Numbered from the stretch's first letter, positions 40,288-49,592 are shown. The stretch: DNA of 64,000 bases from Robbsia betulipollinis (GCF_026624755.1 NZ_JAPMXC010000010.1:50874-114873), one strand, 5' to 3'. Program-made: numbers and translations. Notes: generated by a model from the letters alone, not told the origin.

Positions 40288-40397
40288 TGTCGCCGATTGC
40301 CTCCGCGCCGCGGCGCGTGACCGACGTCGTTCGCGCGGGCGCAGGCATCGCGCTGGCGTAGAATAGCCCGCCCCGACACCTCCCTTTTTGCCCGAAG

Positions 40398-41348
40398 ATG
40401 AAGCTTGCCACGCTGAAGGACGGAACGCGCGACGGCCAACTCGTCGTCGTCTCGCGCGACCTGCACACCGCCGTGATCGCCGACGCGATCGCGCCCACGC
40501 TGCAACGCGTCATCGAGGACTGGGCATTCCACGCGCCGCAACTGCGCGCCTTGTACGAGGCGCTGAATACCGGTCGCGCGCGGCGCGCGTTCGGCTTCGA
40601 ACCCAAGGACTGCATGGCACCCTTGCCGCGCGCGTACCGGATGATCGCGCATGCGGCGTACGCCACGGCAGGCGTCGACCCCGCACGCACCGGTGCGGCG
40701 CCCATGATGCTGGCCGCGCGGCGCGGCGACGCGCTGCTGGGCGCGTGCGACGATGTCCTGGTCGACGAGGCGGATGCGGGGCTGACGTGCGACGTCGGCC
40801 TGGCGGCCATCCTGGGCGATCTGCCTCCCGGCAGCGCGCCGGCGCGTGCGGCCGACCGCCTCCATCTGCTGATGCTCGCCGATATCTTCGCCGCGCCGGC
40901 CGGCCCTGGCCGGGACGGCGGCGAACCGTTGCGGCAGTACGACCGCTGCGCGTTCTCGCCGGTCGCGGTGACGCCCGACGAATTCGGCGCCGCCTGGCAG
41001 GGCGTGCGATTGACGGCGCGTGTCGACGTCCAGCTCAATGGGCGGCGCGTCGAACCGCGTGGCGTCGAGGCCGAGGCCGACCGGGCGGCGGATTTCGCGC
41101 AGCTCGCCGCGGCGATCGCCCGCACCCAGGGCGTCGCCGCCGGCACCATCGTCGTCAGCGCCACCTTGCGCGGCGTCGCCGGCTTTGAAGCCGGGACCGA
41201 AGCCCGTGCCGCCGCGGACGCGGCGCCGGTCTCGCCGCGCGGACTGGAAACCGGCGACCGGATCCGGGTCGACAGTCTCGACGCCACGGGTGAGTCGGTG
41301 TGCGGCGTGATCGAACACAGCATCGTCCCGGCCGACGATTCAGTGTGA
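40398..41348 (+). CDS. Degenerate fumarylacetoacetate hydrolase family protein
   Basis: The 316-residue product keeps the family N-terminus almost intact (MKLATLKDGTRDGQLVVVSR, then RAFGFEPKDCMAPLPRAYR) and later landmarks (RCAFSPVAVTPDEFGAAWQG, GDRIRVDSLDATGESVCGVIE). The catalytic core is eroded. Where family members carry the metal-binding GxDFExE segment, this protein reads GLTCDVGLAAIL, with no acidic pair, and the FGFFQSKP-type region is absent. It would not be expected to bind the divalent metal or hydrolyse acylpyruvates. The frame is nevertheless open over its full length, so it has either been repurposed or is recently decaying. Its stop overlaps the convergent next gene by 9 nt. 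Confidence 0.75.
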   Translation: MKLATLKDGTRDGQLVVVSRDLHTAVIADAIAPTLQRVIEDWAFHAPQLRALYEALNTGRARRAFGFEPKDCMAPLPRAYRMIAHAAYATAGVDPARTGAAPMMLAARRGDALLGACDDVLVDEADAGLTCDVGLAAILGDLPPGSAPARAADRLHLLMLADIFAAPAGPGRDGGEPLRQYDRCAFSPVAVTPDEFGAAWQGVRLTARVDVQLNGRRVEPRGVEAEADRAADFAQLAAAIARTQGVAAGTIVVSATLRGVAGFEAGTEARAAADAAPVSPRGLETGDRIRVDSLDATGESVCGVIEHSIVPADDSV

Positions 41349-41948
41349 CCCTTGCATCAGCTGCGCGCGCAGGCCCGGCACGGTGCTGGCGGGGTTCAGC
41401 CAGATCCCGAAATAAGCCCGTGCGAACGCCTGGCCGGGAACGGCGCCGAAGGGCTCGCCGTTGCGATAGAAGCGGGTGCCGTGTTGCGGTTGAAAGACGG
41501 CCGTCAAATGGTCGGCCGCCCGCAGGTCGGGCAACAGCGTCCGCAGGCGCTCGTACCATGCCTGGATCTGCGGCGTGGCCGCGATGCCCATGTCGGCCAT
41601 CTGCGTGCGGACGCTGTCGGCGACGCCCTGGCCCGTGCAGGGCTTCACGTACTCGAAATCCAGCGCGAACGATTCGCGCGTCAGGTCCTCGGGCGAAAAC
41701 GACCCGGGATCGATGAACAGCTTGACCGCGTAGACTGCCTGCCCATAGCGGTGCATCGTCGCCGCGCCGCTGAGCCGCGCCGCGGGGACCTGTTCGGGCA
41801 CGAAATCCAGCGGGTCGTAGGCGTGCGCCGGTCCCGCCATGCCGATCACGCCACAGATCGCCAGACATGCCACCCGCGACGCGCGCAGAAATGCCGCCGC
41901 GCGCACGACGCTTCGCGCGTATTTGCTTGATTCTTTCAATGCTTGCAT
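41340..41948 (-). CDS. Periplasmic chalcone isomerase-like protein
   Basis: The 202-residue precursor has an Arg-rich N-region and hydrophobic core ending GMAGPAHAYD, a clear signal peptide. The mature part shows the bacterial chalcone-isomerase-like pattern: LSGAATMHRYGQAVYAVKLFI, then FALDFEYVKPCTG, a helical middle, and the C-terminal GQAFARAYFGIWLNP. Bacterial members are not known to be chalcone isomerases and may bind fatty acids or haem-like ligands. ATG 41948 is chosen because longer frames bury the signal. It converges on the degenerate FAH gene with a 9-nt overlap of stops. Confidence 0.78.
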   Translation of the reverse strand: MQALKESSKYARSVVRAAAFLRASRVACLAICGVIGMAGPAHAYDPLDFVPEQVPAARLSGAATMHRYGQAVYAVKLFIDPGSFSPEDLTRESFALDFEYVKPCTGQGVADSVRTQMADMGIAATPQIQAWYERLRTLLPDLRAADHLTAVFQPQHGTRFYRNGEPFGAVPGQAFARAYFGIWLNPASTVPGLRAQLMQGSH

Positions 41949-42136
41949 GGGAACATGACCGGAGAATGGCTTTTTCGTTGCCAAAAAACGCCATGTTATG
42001 ATGCCTCGCGCATGCACAGGGCATGATCCTGGCGCAGAATGAAGCCGCACTGGATTTCCTGTGCCAGGACAAGGCGGCCGCCGACAGGTGTCTATAAGAT
42101 GACACTCAGGCAAGTTCCGAAGAGGTTAGAGAAAAA

Positions 42137-43018
42137 ATGAACGGTATGCTTTATCCCGAGTTGTACAAGTCGCTCGAGTCGGTTCGCTGGGACATGGACA
42201 AGGACATCCCCTGGGACACGTTCGATCCGGCATTGCTGTCCGACGAGCAGGCCATGACGGTGAAGATGAACGCGATCACCGAATGGGCCGCCCTGCCGGC
42301 GACCGAAATGTTCCTGCGCGACAACCGTCACGACAGCGACTTCTCGGCGTTCATCAGCGTCTGGTTCTTCGAAGAGCAGAAGCATTCTCTGGTTCTGATG
42401 GAATACCTGCGCCGGTTCAAGCCCGAGTTCGTGCCGACCGAGGCGGAACTGCACGCCGTGCGCTTCCCGTTCGATCCGGCGCCGCCGCTCGAGACGCTGA
42501 TGCTGCACTTCTGCGGCGAGATTCGCCTGAACCACTGGTATCGCTGCGCGGCGGACTGGCATACGGAACCGGTGATCAAGCAGATCTACAATACGATCTC
42601 CCGCGACGAGGCCCGCCACGGCGGCGCCTACCTGCGCTACATGAAGCGGGCGATGACGCAGACCGGCGACGTCGCGCGCGCCGCGTTCGCGAAGATCGGC
42701 GTGCTGATGGCATCGGCACGCCGCACCGAGAAGCCGCTGCACCCCACCAATCTGCACGTCAATCGCGAGATGTTCCCGAACGATACGGTGCAGTCCCGTC
42801 TTCCGGATCCGGAGTGGCTCGAACACTGGCTCGACGACCAGATCCGTTTCGACACGACCTGGGAGCAAAAGGTGGTCGAGCGGATCCTGCACAACCTGTC
42901 GGTTCTCTTCGAGCAGCCGTTCGCGACGGTGCAGGAGCTCAACCGCTACCGCAAGCTCGCGGTCCAGCGCCTGCAGGCGGCCAGCCTCGACGTCGAAGAC
43001 GGCGTGCAGCCCGCCTGA
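42137..43018 (+). CDS. Ferritin-like diiron protein
   Basis: The 293-residue cytoplasmic protein is all-helical and carries two diiron half-sites, FFEEQKHS (ExxH) in the first half and SRDEARHGG (ExxH) in the second, each paired with upstream acidic residues. This is the ferritin/acyl-ACP-desaturase-like four-helix bundle. It could oxidise a lipid or amino-acid substrate or act as an oxygenase; the sequence does not tell which. The start at 42137 lies after AGAGGTTAGAG. The rfaE2 gene follows 16 nt downstream on the same strand, suggesting cotranscription. Confidence 0.82.
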   Translation: MNGMLYPELYKSLESVRWDMDKDIPWDTFDPALLSDEQAMTVKMNAITEWAALPATEMFLRDNRHDSDFSAFISVWFFEEQKHSLVLMEYLRRFKPEFVPTEAELHAVRFPFDPAPPLETLMLHFCGEIRLNHWYRCAADWHTEPVIKQIYNTISRDEARHGGAYLRYMKRAMTQTGDVARAAFAKIGVLMASARRTEKPLHPTNLHVNREMFPNDTVQSRLPDPEWLEHWLDDQIRFDTTWEQKVVERILHNLSVLFEQPFATVQELNRYRKLAVQRLQAASLDVEDGVQPA

Positions 43019-43034
43019 GCGGAGAACCGACGCG

Positions 43035-43544
43035 ATGGCGCACCCCGCTCCTCCCGGCTTCGAACGCAAGATCGTCACGCTCGACATGCTCGCGGCGCGG
43101 CGCGCGGAGATGCCGGATCCGGTGGTCTTCACGAACGGCGTCTTCGACATTCTGCATCGCGGCCACGTGACCTATCTGGCGAGCGCGCGGGCCCTGGGCG
43201 CCTTTCTGATCGTCGGCGTCAACAGCGACGCCTCGGTGCGCACGCTGGGAAAGGGCGACGATCGTCCGATCAATCGCGAGGAGGACCGCATGGCCTTGCT
43301 CGCGGCACTCGCCGACGTGGACGCCGTCGTACGCTTCGATGAATCCACGCCGGTGGCGCTGATCCGCGCGCTGCGCCCGGACATTCTCGTCAAGGGCGGC
43401 GACTACGATATGGACGCCTTGCCGGAATCGGCGCTGGTGCGCGGTTGGGGCGGGCGGGCGTTGGCGATTCCGTTCGAGCATGAGCGCTCGACCACCGCGC
43501 TGCTCAAGAAGGTACGCGGCGTGGCGTCGGGCATCGCAGGCTGA
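43035..43544 (+). CDS. rfaE2: D-glycero-beta-D-manno-heptose 1-phosphate adenylyltransferase
   Basis: The 169-residue protein is the stand-alone C-terminal half of HldE. It adenylates heptose-1-phosphate to ADP-heptose for the lipopolysaccharide inner core. The nucleotidyltransferase signature FTNGVFDILHRGHVTYL (HxGH variant) and the RPINREEDRMALLAAL and ILVKGGDYD segments are intact. The kinase half (RfaE1) is not in the window. GCATG at 43034 gives the start, with a GGAG site (CGGAGAACCGACGCG). It follows the ferritin-like gene by 16 nt. Confidence 0.93.
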   Translation: MAHPAPPGFERKIVTLDMLAARRAEMPDPVVFTNGVFDILHRGHVTYLASARALGAFLIVGVNSDASVRTLGKGDDRPINREEDRMALLAALADVDAVVRFDESTPVALIRALRPDILVKGGDYDMDALPESALVRGWGGRALAIPFEHERSTTALLKKVRGVASGIAG

Positions 43545-43621
43545 ATTCTCCTCGCGCCTCGACCGGCGCGATTTCCCCGGACGCAAACCCCTGCCCGGGC
43601 GCCGTGTCGGCGCGCGGGCGG

Positions 43622-44566
43622 CTACGCTATCGGTGCGGTAGCGTCGGCGGCGATCAGGGCCAGGCCCGCGAGCACCAGATGGTCATGGCGGGTGAACGGA
43701 ATGGTCAGCGCCTGGACGACTTCGGGCGCCGCGCCGCCGCTGACGATGCAGCGCACCGGGCCGCCCGAACGGGCATGGGCGGCCCGCCAGGCCGATTCGA
43801 TCAGACCCACCTGGGCCAGACGGCAGCCCTCCAGCAATGCGGTGGCCGTGGTCCGCGCGAACAGCGGCGTGTCGACGGCACCGGCCGCATCGGTGCCGGC
43901 CGCACGCGGCATGACGGCGGCCCCGTCCGTGACGCGCGATGTGCCGGCCGATGCGCCGGTGGATGCGTTGGCCGACACGCCGGGCGGCACGGCAGGCGCG
44001 TCGAGCAGACGCCGCGCATCATCGCGATTCAGCGACGGCAATTGCGCAGTGTGCTCGCCGAGCGAGCGCATCATCAGGGTCCAGCCGGGAGCAATCAGTC
44101 CGCCGACGAAGTGGCCGTGCGCGTCGATGGCGTCGATCGTGGTCGCGGTGCCGAGCGTGGCGATCAGCAAGGCCTCGCCGGGGTACAGCGCATGGGCGCC
44201 GATCATGCCGGCCCAGCGGTCGCTGCCCAGTTTCGCGGGTTCGACGTAGTCGTTCACCAGCCCGCATTGCGCGGGCCGCGCGGCGATGGTCGTGCGCGGC
44301 ACCCCGGGCCACTGGCGTTCGAGCAGCGCCGCGAGCCGGGCAGCGGACGCGGCGCCGGCGACGTTCGAGATCCAGATCGCGCCGGGCCGCGGCAGTCGCG
44401 CCCATTCGGCGAGCAGATTCGCTTCGGCGGTATCGCCCGGGAGGCGGTCGAAGGAACCGCCCCGGGTCGTGCCGCCCGCGGCGTCGCGCAGGGCCCACTT
44501 CACCCGGCTGTTGCCGGCGTCGATCAACAGCAGCGGACAGGGCGATGCGAGGGTGTCGGCGGTCAT
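43622..44566 (-). CDS. coaX: Type III pantothenate kinase
   Basis: CoaX (314 residues) phosphorylates pantothenate in the first committed step of coenzyme A synthesis. The ASKHA fold motifs are present: [16 protein letters not shown] at the N-terminus, the catalytic [39 protein letters not shown] and [10 protein letters not shown]. The protein is about 50 residues longer than usual because of a low-complexity Ala/Thr/Gly/Asp insert (about DNA 43869-44006) between [10 protein letters not shown] and [11 protein letters not shown]. The ATG at 44566 overlaps the birA stop (ATGA), so the two are translationally coupled, an arrangement familiar from Burkholderia. Confidence 0.94.
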   Translation of the reverse strand: MTADTLASPCPLLLIDAGNSRVKWALRDAAGGTTRGGSFDRLPGDTAEANLLAEWARLPRPGAIWISNVAGAASAARLAALLERQWPGVPRTTIAARPAQCGLVNDYVEPAKLGSDRWAGMIGAHALYPGEALLIATLGTATTIDAIDAHGHFVGGLIAPGWTLMMRSLGEHTAQLPSLNRDDARRLLDAPAVPPGVSANASTGASAGTSRVTDGAAVMPRAAGTDAAGAVDTPLFARTTATALLEGCRLAQVGLIESAWRAAHARSGGPVRCIVSGGAAPEVVQALTIPFTRHDHLVLAGLALIAADATAPIA

Positions 44567-45663
44567 GCGCGGGCGTCCGTGTCGGACGAGGGCGTGGCGG
44601 ACGGCACCGTGGCGTCCGGCGCCAGCCGCAGCGAGACGTCGCCGGCGGTGACGGCCTGCAACGGGCCGCGCGGCGCGTCGCCGGCGGCGTCCGGCGCGAT
44701 CAGCAGACGCCCGGCGGCGTCGATGCCGACCGCCGTGCCGCGCAGCTGCTCGCGGCCGTGGTCGAGGATCGACACCGCGCGTGCGGCGAAGCGGTGGTCG
44801 GCCCACCAGCGGTCGCGGAACGGGCCCAGGCCCTCCGCCGCGAAGCGCGCTAGCGCCACGTCGAGCGCGGCCAGGATGCCGGCGAGCGCCGCCTCGGGCA
44901 GGGCGTCGGATGCGTCGTGGGGCAGCGCGTCCATGGCGCCCGGTGCCTCCGGCGTATCGGATGACGGTACGCCCGTCGGCGCGTCGAGATTCCCTATCCA
45001 TGTCTCGTCCGCGGGCAGGACCGAGGCCAGTACCGCCGGACGCAGCGCGGGGGCGGTGCCGGGAGCATCCGCCGGCGGCGTGGCGAGCACGATGTCGCCC
45101 CGCAGATTGAGCCCGATGCCGATCACCAGCGCCGTCGCATGGGGCGCGCTCGCGGCGCTTTCGATCAGAATGCCGCCGAGCTTGGCGTCGTCGAGGAGGA
45201 TATCGTTCGGCCATTTCAGACCGAGCCGCCCCGGCTGCGTGAGCGGCAGGCGCCGCAACCCGTCGAGCACGGCGACGCCCACCGCGAGACTCAGTCCCGA
45301 CAGCGCGCTCAGCGGCCGCGGCATGACGATGCCCAGCGAAAACAGCAGGCTGTTGCCGGGCGTCGAGACCCATGGGCGGCCGAGGCGTCCGCGACCCGCC
45401 GACTGCCGCCGCGCGCGCCGCGCCACGGGCGGGAAATGCGTGCAGGCCTCCTGCCAGCTCAGCGGCGCGGGCAAGGCCTGCAGGCGCGGCCGGATCGGCG
45501 CGGCCGCATCGGCGAACGCGGCGAGCAGGTCGGCATTGGTGGAGCCGGTGGCGTCGACGCGCTCGACCCGCCAGCCTGCGCAGGCGTCGGCGGTTCGCGC
45601 GGTCTCGGGCGGCGCGGGCGGTAAGGACGGGGACGAGGAGGGCGGCATCGGGTTCATCCGCAT
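44563..45663 (-). CDS. birA: Biotin--[acetyl-CoA-carboxylase] ligase
   Basis: BirA attaches biotin to carboxylase carrier proteins. The 366-residue product has the class-I catalytic core ([21 protein letters not shown], the biotinyl-AMP loop, then [11 protein letters not shown] and KLGGILIE) without the N-terminal DNA-binding domain, so it is not an autoregulator. The start is taken at ATG 45663 (ATG 45657 is also possible); neither has a clear ribosome site, and a TACAAT overlaps the spot, so a leaderless transcript is conceivable. An Ala/Pro/Asp-rich insert of about 70 residues (from [12 protein letters not shown] to [13 protein letters not shown]) separates core and C-terminal domain. It overlaps coaX by 4 nt. 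Confidence 0.92.
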   Translation of the reverse strand: MRMNPMPPSSSPSLPPAPPETARTADACAGWRVERVDATGSTNADLLAAFADAAAPIRPRLQALPAPLSWQEACTHFPPVARRARRQSAGRGRLGRPWVSTPGNSLLFSLGIVMPRPLSALSGLSLAVGVAVLDGLRRLPLTQPGRLGLKWPNDILLDDAKLGGILIESAASAPHATALVIGIGLNLRGDIVLATPPADAPGTAPALRPAVLASVLPADETWIGNLDAPTGVPSSDTPEAPGAMDALPHDASDALPEAALAGILAALDVALARFAAEGLGPFRDRWWADHRFAARAVSILDHGREQLRGTAVGIDAAGRLLIAPDAAGDAPRGPLQAVTAGDVSLRLAPDATVPSATPSSDTDARA

Positions 45664-45673
45664 ATTGTAACGA

Positions 45674-45755
45674 GGCGTCGTGCAACAGGCGTCGTGCAAC
45701 AGGCGTTGTGCAACAGGCGTCGTGCAACGGGCGTCGTACGACGGGGCGTGCAACA
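45674..45755. repeat. 14-bp tandem repeat array between birA and the MCE operon
   Basis: GGCGTCGTGCAACA starts at 45674 and repeats with a 14-bp period. Copies 1 and 2 are identical, copy 3 has one change, copy 4 one, copy 5 several, and a shortened sixth copy ends at 45755. It lies in the 200-nt divergent control region of birA and the STAS-permease gene and reads through no gene. Confidence 0.9.
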
Positions 45756-45863
45756 GGCGCACGCGTAGGTCGTGGTGGACCGGTCCCGGGCGACTGCGTT
45801 GTCCGCAGTCGCTACAATGTCGGCAAGGCGGCTTTTTCGCCCGTCCCCCCGCCTGGAGAATGG

Positions 45864-47006
45864 TTGTCCGTGAAACCCAATGCGCCTCCTTTACTGACGA
45901 TCGACGCAGGCGGCGCGGATCGTGCGGATCACGTCGCGCGGTTGTCGGGCCATTGGACGGCGCTCGCGCTGGCGTCCGACCGCACGCGCGCGGCGGCGCT
46001 GCTGCGGCGCGTGCGGGCCGCGCAACCCGCCACCTGGGACCTGAGCGCCGTCGAGCGGCTCGATCACGCCGGCGCGCAGGCCCTGTGGCGGACCTGGGGA
46101 CGCGCATTGCCCGAGCGGGTCACCCTGAGCGCGCCGCAGCGCGGCATCTTCGAGCGCATCGCGGTGCTCGACGCGCAGCCGCACGATGCGCCGGACGTGA
46201 TCGCCCGGCCCGATCCGGTCACGCGGCTCGGCCTGGCGCTGTTCGGTTTTGCCGCCCACCTGCGCGATGGCATCGCCCTGTTCGGCGCCTTCGTGCTCGA
46301 TCTGGCGCTGCTTGCCGCGCATCCCGGGCGGATTCCCTGGCGCGAGATCTCGGCGAACCTGTATGCCGCCGGCGCGCGCGCGCTGGGCATCACCGCGCTG
46401 GTCGGTTTCCTGATCGGCATCGTGCTGGGCTATCTGTCCTCGCAGCAACTCGCGGCTTTCGGCGCGAGCGTGTACATCGTCAACATCCTGGGCCTCGCGA
46501 TCGTCCGCGAACTCGGCCCGGTGCTCGCCGCGATCCTCGTCGCCGGCCGTTCGGGATCCGCGATCACCGCGCAGCTCGGCGTGATGCGGCTCACCGAGGA
46601 ACTCGACGCGATGCGCGTGATGGGTATCCCGCACGGCCTGCGTCTGATCCTGCCGCGCGTGGTCGCGCTGGCGATCGCCATGCCGCTGCTGATCGTGTGG
46701 ACCGATATCGTCGCCCTGTTCGGCGGCATGGTCGCGGCGAAGTTCAGCCTCGGGCTGGATATCGCCTTTTTCCTGCAGAACCTGCGCGGCGCGGTGCCGG
46801 CGTCGAATCTGTGGATCGGCTTCGGCAAGGGCGCCGTGTTCGGCATGCTGATCGCGCTGACCGCCTGCCATTTCGGCCTGCGCATCAAGGCCAACTCGCA
46901 AAGCCTTGGCGAAGGCACGACCGCCTCGGTGGTGACGTCGATCACGGTGGTGATCCTGGCCGACGCGCTGTTCGCCATCGCCTTCCAGAGCGTCGGCCTG
47001 CGATGA
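45864..47006 (+). CDS. MlaE/YrbE-type ABC permease with N-terminal STAS domain
   Basis: The 380-residue protein fuses a STAS domain (about 1-110, with TWDLSAVERLDHAGAQALW) to a MlaE-family permease with several transmembrane helices (ISANLYAAGARALGITALVGFLIGIVLGYLSSQQL, VRELGPVLAAILVAGRSGSAITAQLG, AMRVMGIP). The fusion replaces the separate MlaB partner of the E. coli system. It forms the membrane part of an MCE lipid transporter with the next three genes. TTG 45864 is placed 5 nt after GGAG; GTG 45870 is a close alternative. It overlaps the ATPase gene by 4 nt (ATGA). Confidence 0.9.
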   Translation: MSVKPNAPPLLTIDAGGADRADHVARLSGHWTALALASDRTRAAALLRRVRAAQPATWDLSAVERLDHAGAQALWRTWGRALPERVTLSAPQRGIFERIAVLDAQPHDAPDVIARPDPVTRLGLALFGFAAHLRDGIALFGAFVLDLALLAAHPGRIPWREISANLYAAGARALGITALVGFLIGIVLGYLSSQQLAAFGASVYIVNILGLAIVRELGPVLAAILVAGRSGSAITAQLGVMRLTEELDAMRVMGIPHGLRLILPRVVALAIAMPLLIVWTDIVALFGGMVAAKFSLGLDIAFFLQNLRGAVPASNLWIGFGKGAVFGMLIALTACHFGLRIKANSQSLGEGTTASVVTSITVVILADALFAIAFQSVGLR

Positions 47007-47842
47007 CGCTGACCCTCGACGCGGTGACGCGCGCCACGCCAAAACCGCCGATCGGCGAGCCGGTCATCACGGTGCGCGACCTGTACAAGGTCTATGGCAA
47101 GGCAGTGGTGCACGAGCATCTGAACCTGGATGTGCGGCGCGGCGAGATCGTCGCGCTGGTGGGCGGCTCGGGCGCCGGCAAGACCACGTTGGTGCGCCAG
47201 ATGCTCGGCCTGGAGCGGCCCACGGCCGGCACGGTGCGCGTCTTCGGCGCGGACCCGGCGGCGACGAACGACGCGAGCCGTGCCCTGCGCCATCGCTCCG
47301 GCATGCTGTTCCAGCGCGGCGCGCTGTTCTCCGCGCTGACGGTGTTCGACAATGTCGCGCAGCCGCTGCGCGAATTCGGCCGGGTGCCGGACGACCTGCT
47401 GCACGACATCGTGCGCCTCAAGCTGGAAATGGTCGGGCTCTCGTTCCGGCACGCGTTCAAGCTGCCGGCAGCGCTCTCGGGCGGCATGGTCAAGCGCGTC
47501 GGCATCGCCCGCGCGCTGGCGCTCGAGCCGGAACTGCTGTTTCTCGACGAACCCACGGCGGGGCTCGACCCGGTGGCGTCGGAGGAGTTCGTCGAGCTGG
47601 TCGCGATGCTGCATCGCGCGCTCGGCCTGACCGTGGTGATGGTGACGCACGATCTCGACACGATGGTGTCGCTGTCGACCCGCGTCGCCGTGCTGGCGGA
47701 CCGGCGGGTGCTGGCCGCGGCGCCGCTGCAGGACGTGGTCGCGATCGACCATCCCTTCATCCGCGACTATTTTCTCGGGGAGCGCGGCCGGCGCGCGCTG
47801 GCCGCGCTGCCGCTGCCACGCGACACGACACGTCACACGTAA
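47003..47842 (+). CDS. ABC transporter ATPase, MlaF/Ttg2A-like
   Basis: The 279-residue ATPase powers the MCE lipid transporter. Walker A is GGSGAGKTT, the signature LSGGMVKRVGIARAL and Walker B LLFLDEPTAGLDP, with a D-loop and the switch His in MVTHDLDT. The N-terminus carries about 20 extra residues ahead of the fold (VITVRDLYKVYGKAVVHEHLNLDV). It overlaps the permease gene upstream and lies 14 nt before the MCE gene. The arrangement and sequence match the mla/ttg2-like retrograde phospholipid or toluene-tolerance systems of the outer membrane. Confidence 0.93.
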   Translation: MTLTLDAVTRATPKPPIGEPVITVRDLYKVYGKAVVHEHLNLDVRRGEIVALVGGSGAGKTTLVRQMLGLERPTAGTVRVFGADPAATNDASRALRHRSGMLFQRGALFSALTVFDNVAQPLREFGRVPDDLLHDIVRLKLEMVGLSFRHAFKLPAALSGGMVKRVGIARALALEPELLFLDEPTAGLDPVASEEFVELVAMLHRALGLTVVMVTHDLDTMVSLSTRVAVLADRRVLAAAPLQDVVAIDHPFIRDYFLGERGRRALAALPLPRDTTRHT

Positions 47843-47856
47843 CAGGAGACGCATCG

Positions 47857-48828
47857 ATGGAAAACAAATCGCACGCGTTCGCCGCCGGACTGTTCACGAT
47901 CGTGCTCAGCCTCGTCATCGTCGCGACGATTTTCTGGTTCCGCCGCGATACCACCGTGCGCGTGCCCTACGACGTGGTGACCACGGGCGCGGTCACGGGC
48001 CTGGCGGCGAACGCCGCGGTGCGCTACCGCGGGATGCCCGTCGGCCGCGTGCAGCGGATCGCCTTCGACCCGGCGCGGCCGGGCGACATCGTGATCCGCA
48101 TCCTGGTGGACCAGGCGACGCCGATCACGCACGCGACCGAGGCCAGCCTCGGCCTGCAGGGCGTGACCGGCATGGCCTTTCTGCAACTCGACGAGCGCGG
48201 GGGACATGCGCGGCCCGGCGACGACGACCGGCGTCCGCTCGCGACATCGGCCCGGCAGGTCGCGGTGATTCCGATGCACGCCGGCGTGTTCGAGCAATTG
48301 CAGCATCGCGGCGAAGCGCTGCTCGGCCAGATGGAAGCGCTGACGGCAAGTCTCGGCAAACTCACCGACGCCGACGCCCGCCGCCAGTACCTCGCGACCG
48401 CGGCCAGCATCCAGCACGCGGCGGACGGCATCGGTCAGCTCGCGCGGCGTGCCGGCCCGGCGGTCGACCGGCTGCCGCGCACGCTCGCGCAGCTCGACCA
48501 GACGCTCGCTTCCACGAACCGGCTGGTGGCCAACCTGAACCGCCCCGACGGTCCGCTGATCGGCAACCTGAACCGGATCGGGCGGGTTGCCGAACATGCC
48601 AGCGCCACGCTCGACGACATGTCCGCGCGCGTCGCCTATGAAACCTTGCCGCGCGTCGACGCGCTCGCCGATGACGTGCGTACCGCGTCGCGCAGCATCG
48701 CGCGCGTGGCCGATACCGTGGGCGACCATCCCCGCAGCCTGCTGTTCGGCGCACCGGCCGCCGCCCCCGGCCCGGGAGAGCCGGGCTTCGCCTGGCCCGC
48801 CGCCGGCACCGAACGAGAATCGAAATGA
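47857..48828 (+). CDS. MCE (MlaD-like) lipid-binding subunit
   Basis: The 323-residue protein has one N-terminal transmembrane helix (FAAGLFTIVLSLVIVATIFWF), an MCE domain (about 38-115, with GAVTGLAANAAVRYRGMPVGRVQRI and LGLQGVTGMAFLQL) and a long helical C-terminal region (about 135-285) likely to form a coiled-coil stalk or needle reaching towards the outer membrane. It binds phospholipid in the periplasm for the transporter encoded here. The single MCE domain without MlaA/C genes nearby fits a direct-tunnel type rather than the MlaC shuttle. It overlaps the lipoprotein gene by 4 nt. Confidence 0.92.
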   Translation: MENKSHAFAAGLFTIVLSLVIVATIFWFRRDTTVRVPYDVVTTGAVTGLAANAAVRYRGMPVGRVQRIAFDPARPGDIVIRILVDQATPITHATEASLGLQGVTGMAFLQLDERGGHARPGDDDRRPLATSARQVAVIPMHAGVFEQLQHRGEALLGQMEALTASLGKLTDADARRQYLATAASIQHAADGIGQLARRAGPAVDRLPRTLAQLDQTLASTNRLVANLNRPDGPLIGNLNRIGRVAEHASATLDDMSARVAYETLPRVDALADDVRTASRSIARVADTVGDHPRSLLFGAPAAAPGPGEPGFAWPAAGTERESK

Positions 48829-49592
48829 TGTCGTCCCGTCTTGCCCCGTCCGCCCTCGTGCTCGCCTTGCTGCTGGCGGGGTGCGCCACGCCGAAACCGC
48901 CGGCGACGGACCGCCTGGCGCAGTACGATCTCGGCCCGGTGGACGTCGCGCCGGTACCGGATACGCCGCCGGATACGCCGCCGGATCGGCGCGCCGGTTC
49001 CGCGGGCCCGTTCGCCCGCCCGGCGGCCCCGTCCGCGGGCGCCGACCCCCTGCCGCCATTGAAGATCGTCGCGGTCACCGCGCCGTCGGCGCTGGACAGC
49101 GACCAGATGATCTACCGGCTGGTCTATGCCGATCCCCGGCAGGCCCGCCGCTACGCCGGCAGCCGCTGGAGCGCCACGCCCGCCCAACTGCTGACCGATC
49201 GGCTGCGCAACGTGCTGTCCCGACAGGCTCGGATACTCGACGGCGGCGACCCCGAACGCGGCGCGCCCATGTTGAAGGTGGCCCTGCTGGATTTCTCGCA
49301 GCGCTTCGACGCGCCGGGCGCGGGGCGGGGCGTGGTGGCCGTGCGCGCCTCGCTGCTGCGCGACGGGCAGGTGCTCGCGCAACGCGACTTCGGCGCCACC
49401 GCGCCCAGTGCCACTGCCGACGCCGCTGGCGGGGCGGCCGCGATCGCCGCCGCGGCCGACGCGGTCGCGCGCGACATCGGCGCCTGGCTTGGCGCCTGGC
49501 GTGCGCCGTCGCCACCGATGCCACCGTCGCCCTCGACGCCCTCGACGCCCTTGGCGCCCTTGGCGCCCGCCGCGGCGCAGCGGGGCCAATAG
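48825..49592 (+). CDS. ABC-type transport auxiliary lipoprotein (PqiC-like)
   Basis: The 255-residue precursor has a lipobox LLAGC (acylated Cys near residue 21) and a domain of the ABC-transport auxiliary lipoprotein family, with RLVYADPRQARRYAGSRWSATPAQLLTDRLRNVL and LLDFSQRFDAPG. In related systems this outer-membrane lipoprotein caps or stabilises the MCE tunnel. Two repeat-derived stretches are present: PDTPPDTPPDR near the N-terminus (12-bp units from 48957) and PSTPSTPLAPLAP at the C-terminus (four 9-bp units, 49530-49565). It starts within the MCE gene stop (ATGATG). Confidence 0.88.
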   Translation: MMSSRLAPSALVLALLLAGCATPKPPATDRLAQYDLGPVDVAPVPDTPPDTPPDRRAGSAGPFARPAAPSAGADPLPPLKIVAVTAPSALDSDQMIYRLVYADPRQARRYAGSRWSATPAQLLTDRLRNVLSRQARILDGGDPERGAPMLKVALLDFSQRFDAPGAGRGVVAVRASLLRDGQVLAQRDFGATAPSATADAAGGAAAIAAAADAVARDIGAWLGAWRAPSPPMPPSPSTPSTPLAPLAPAAAQRGQ

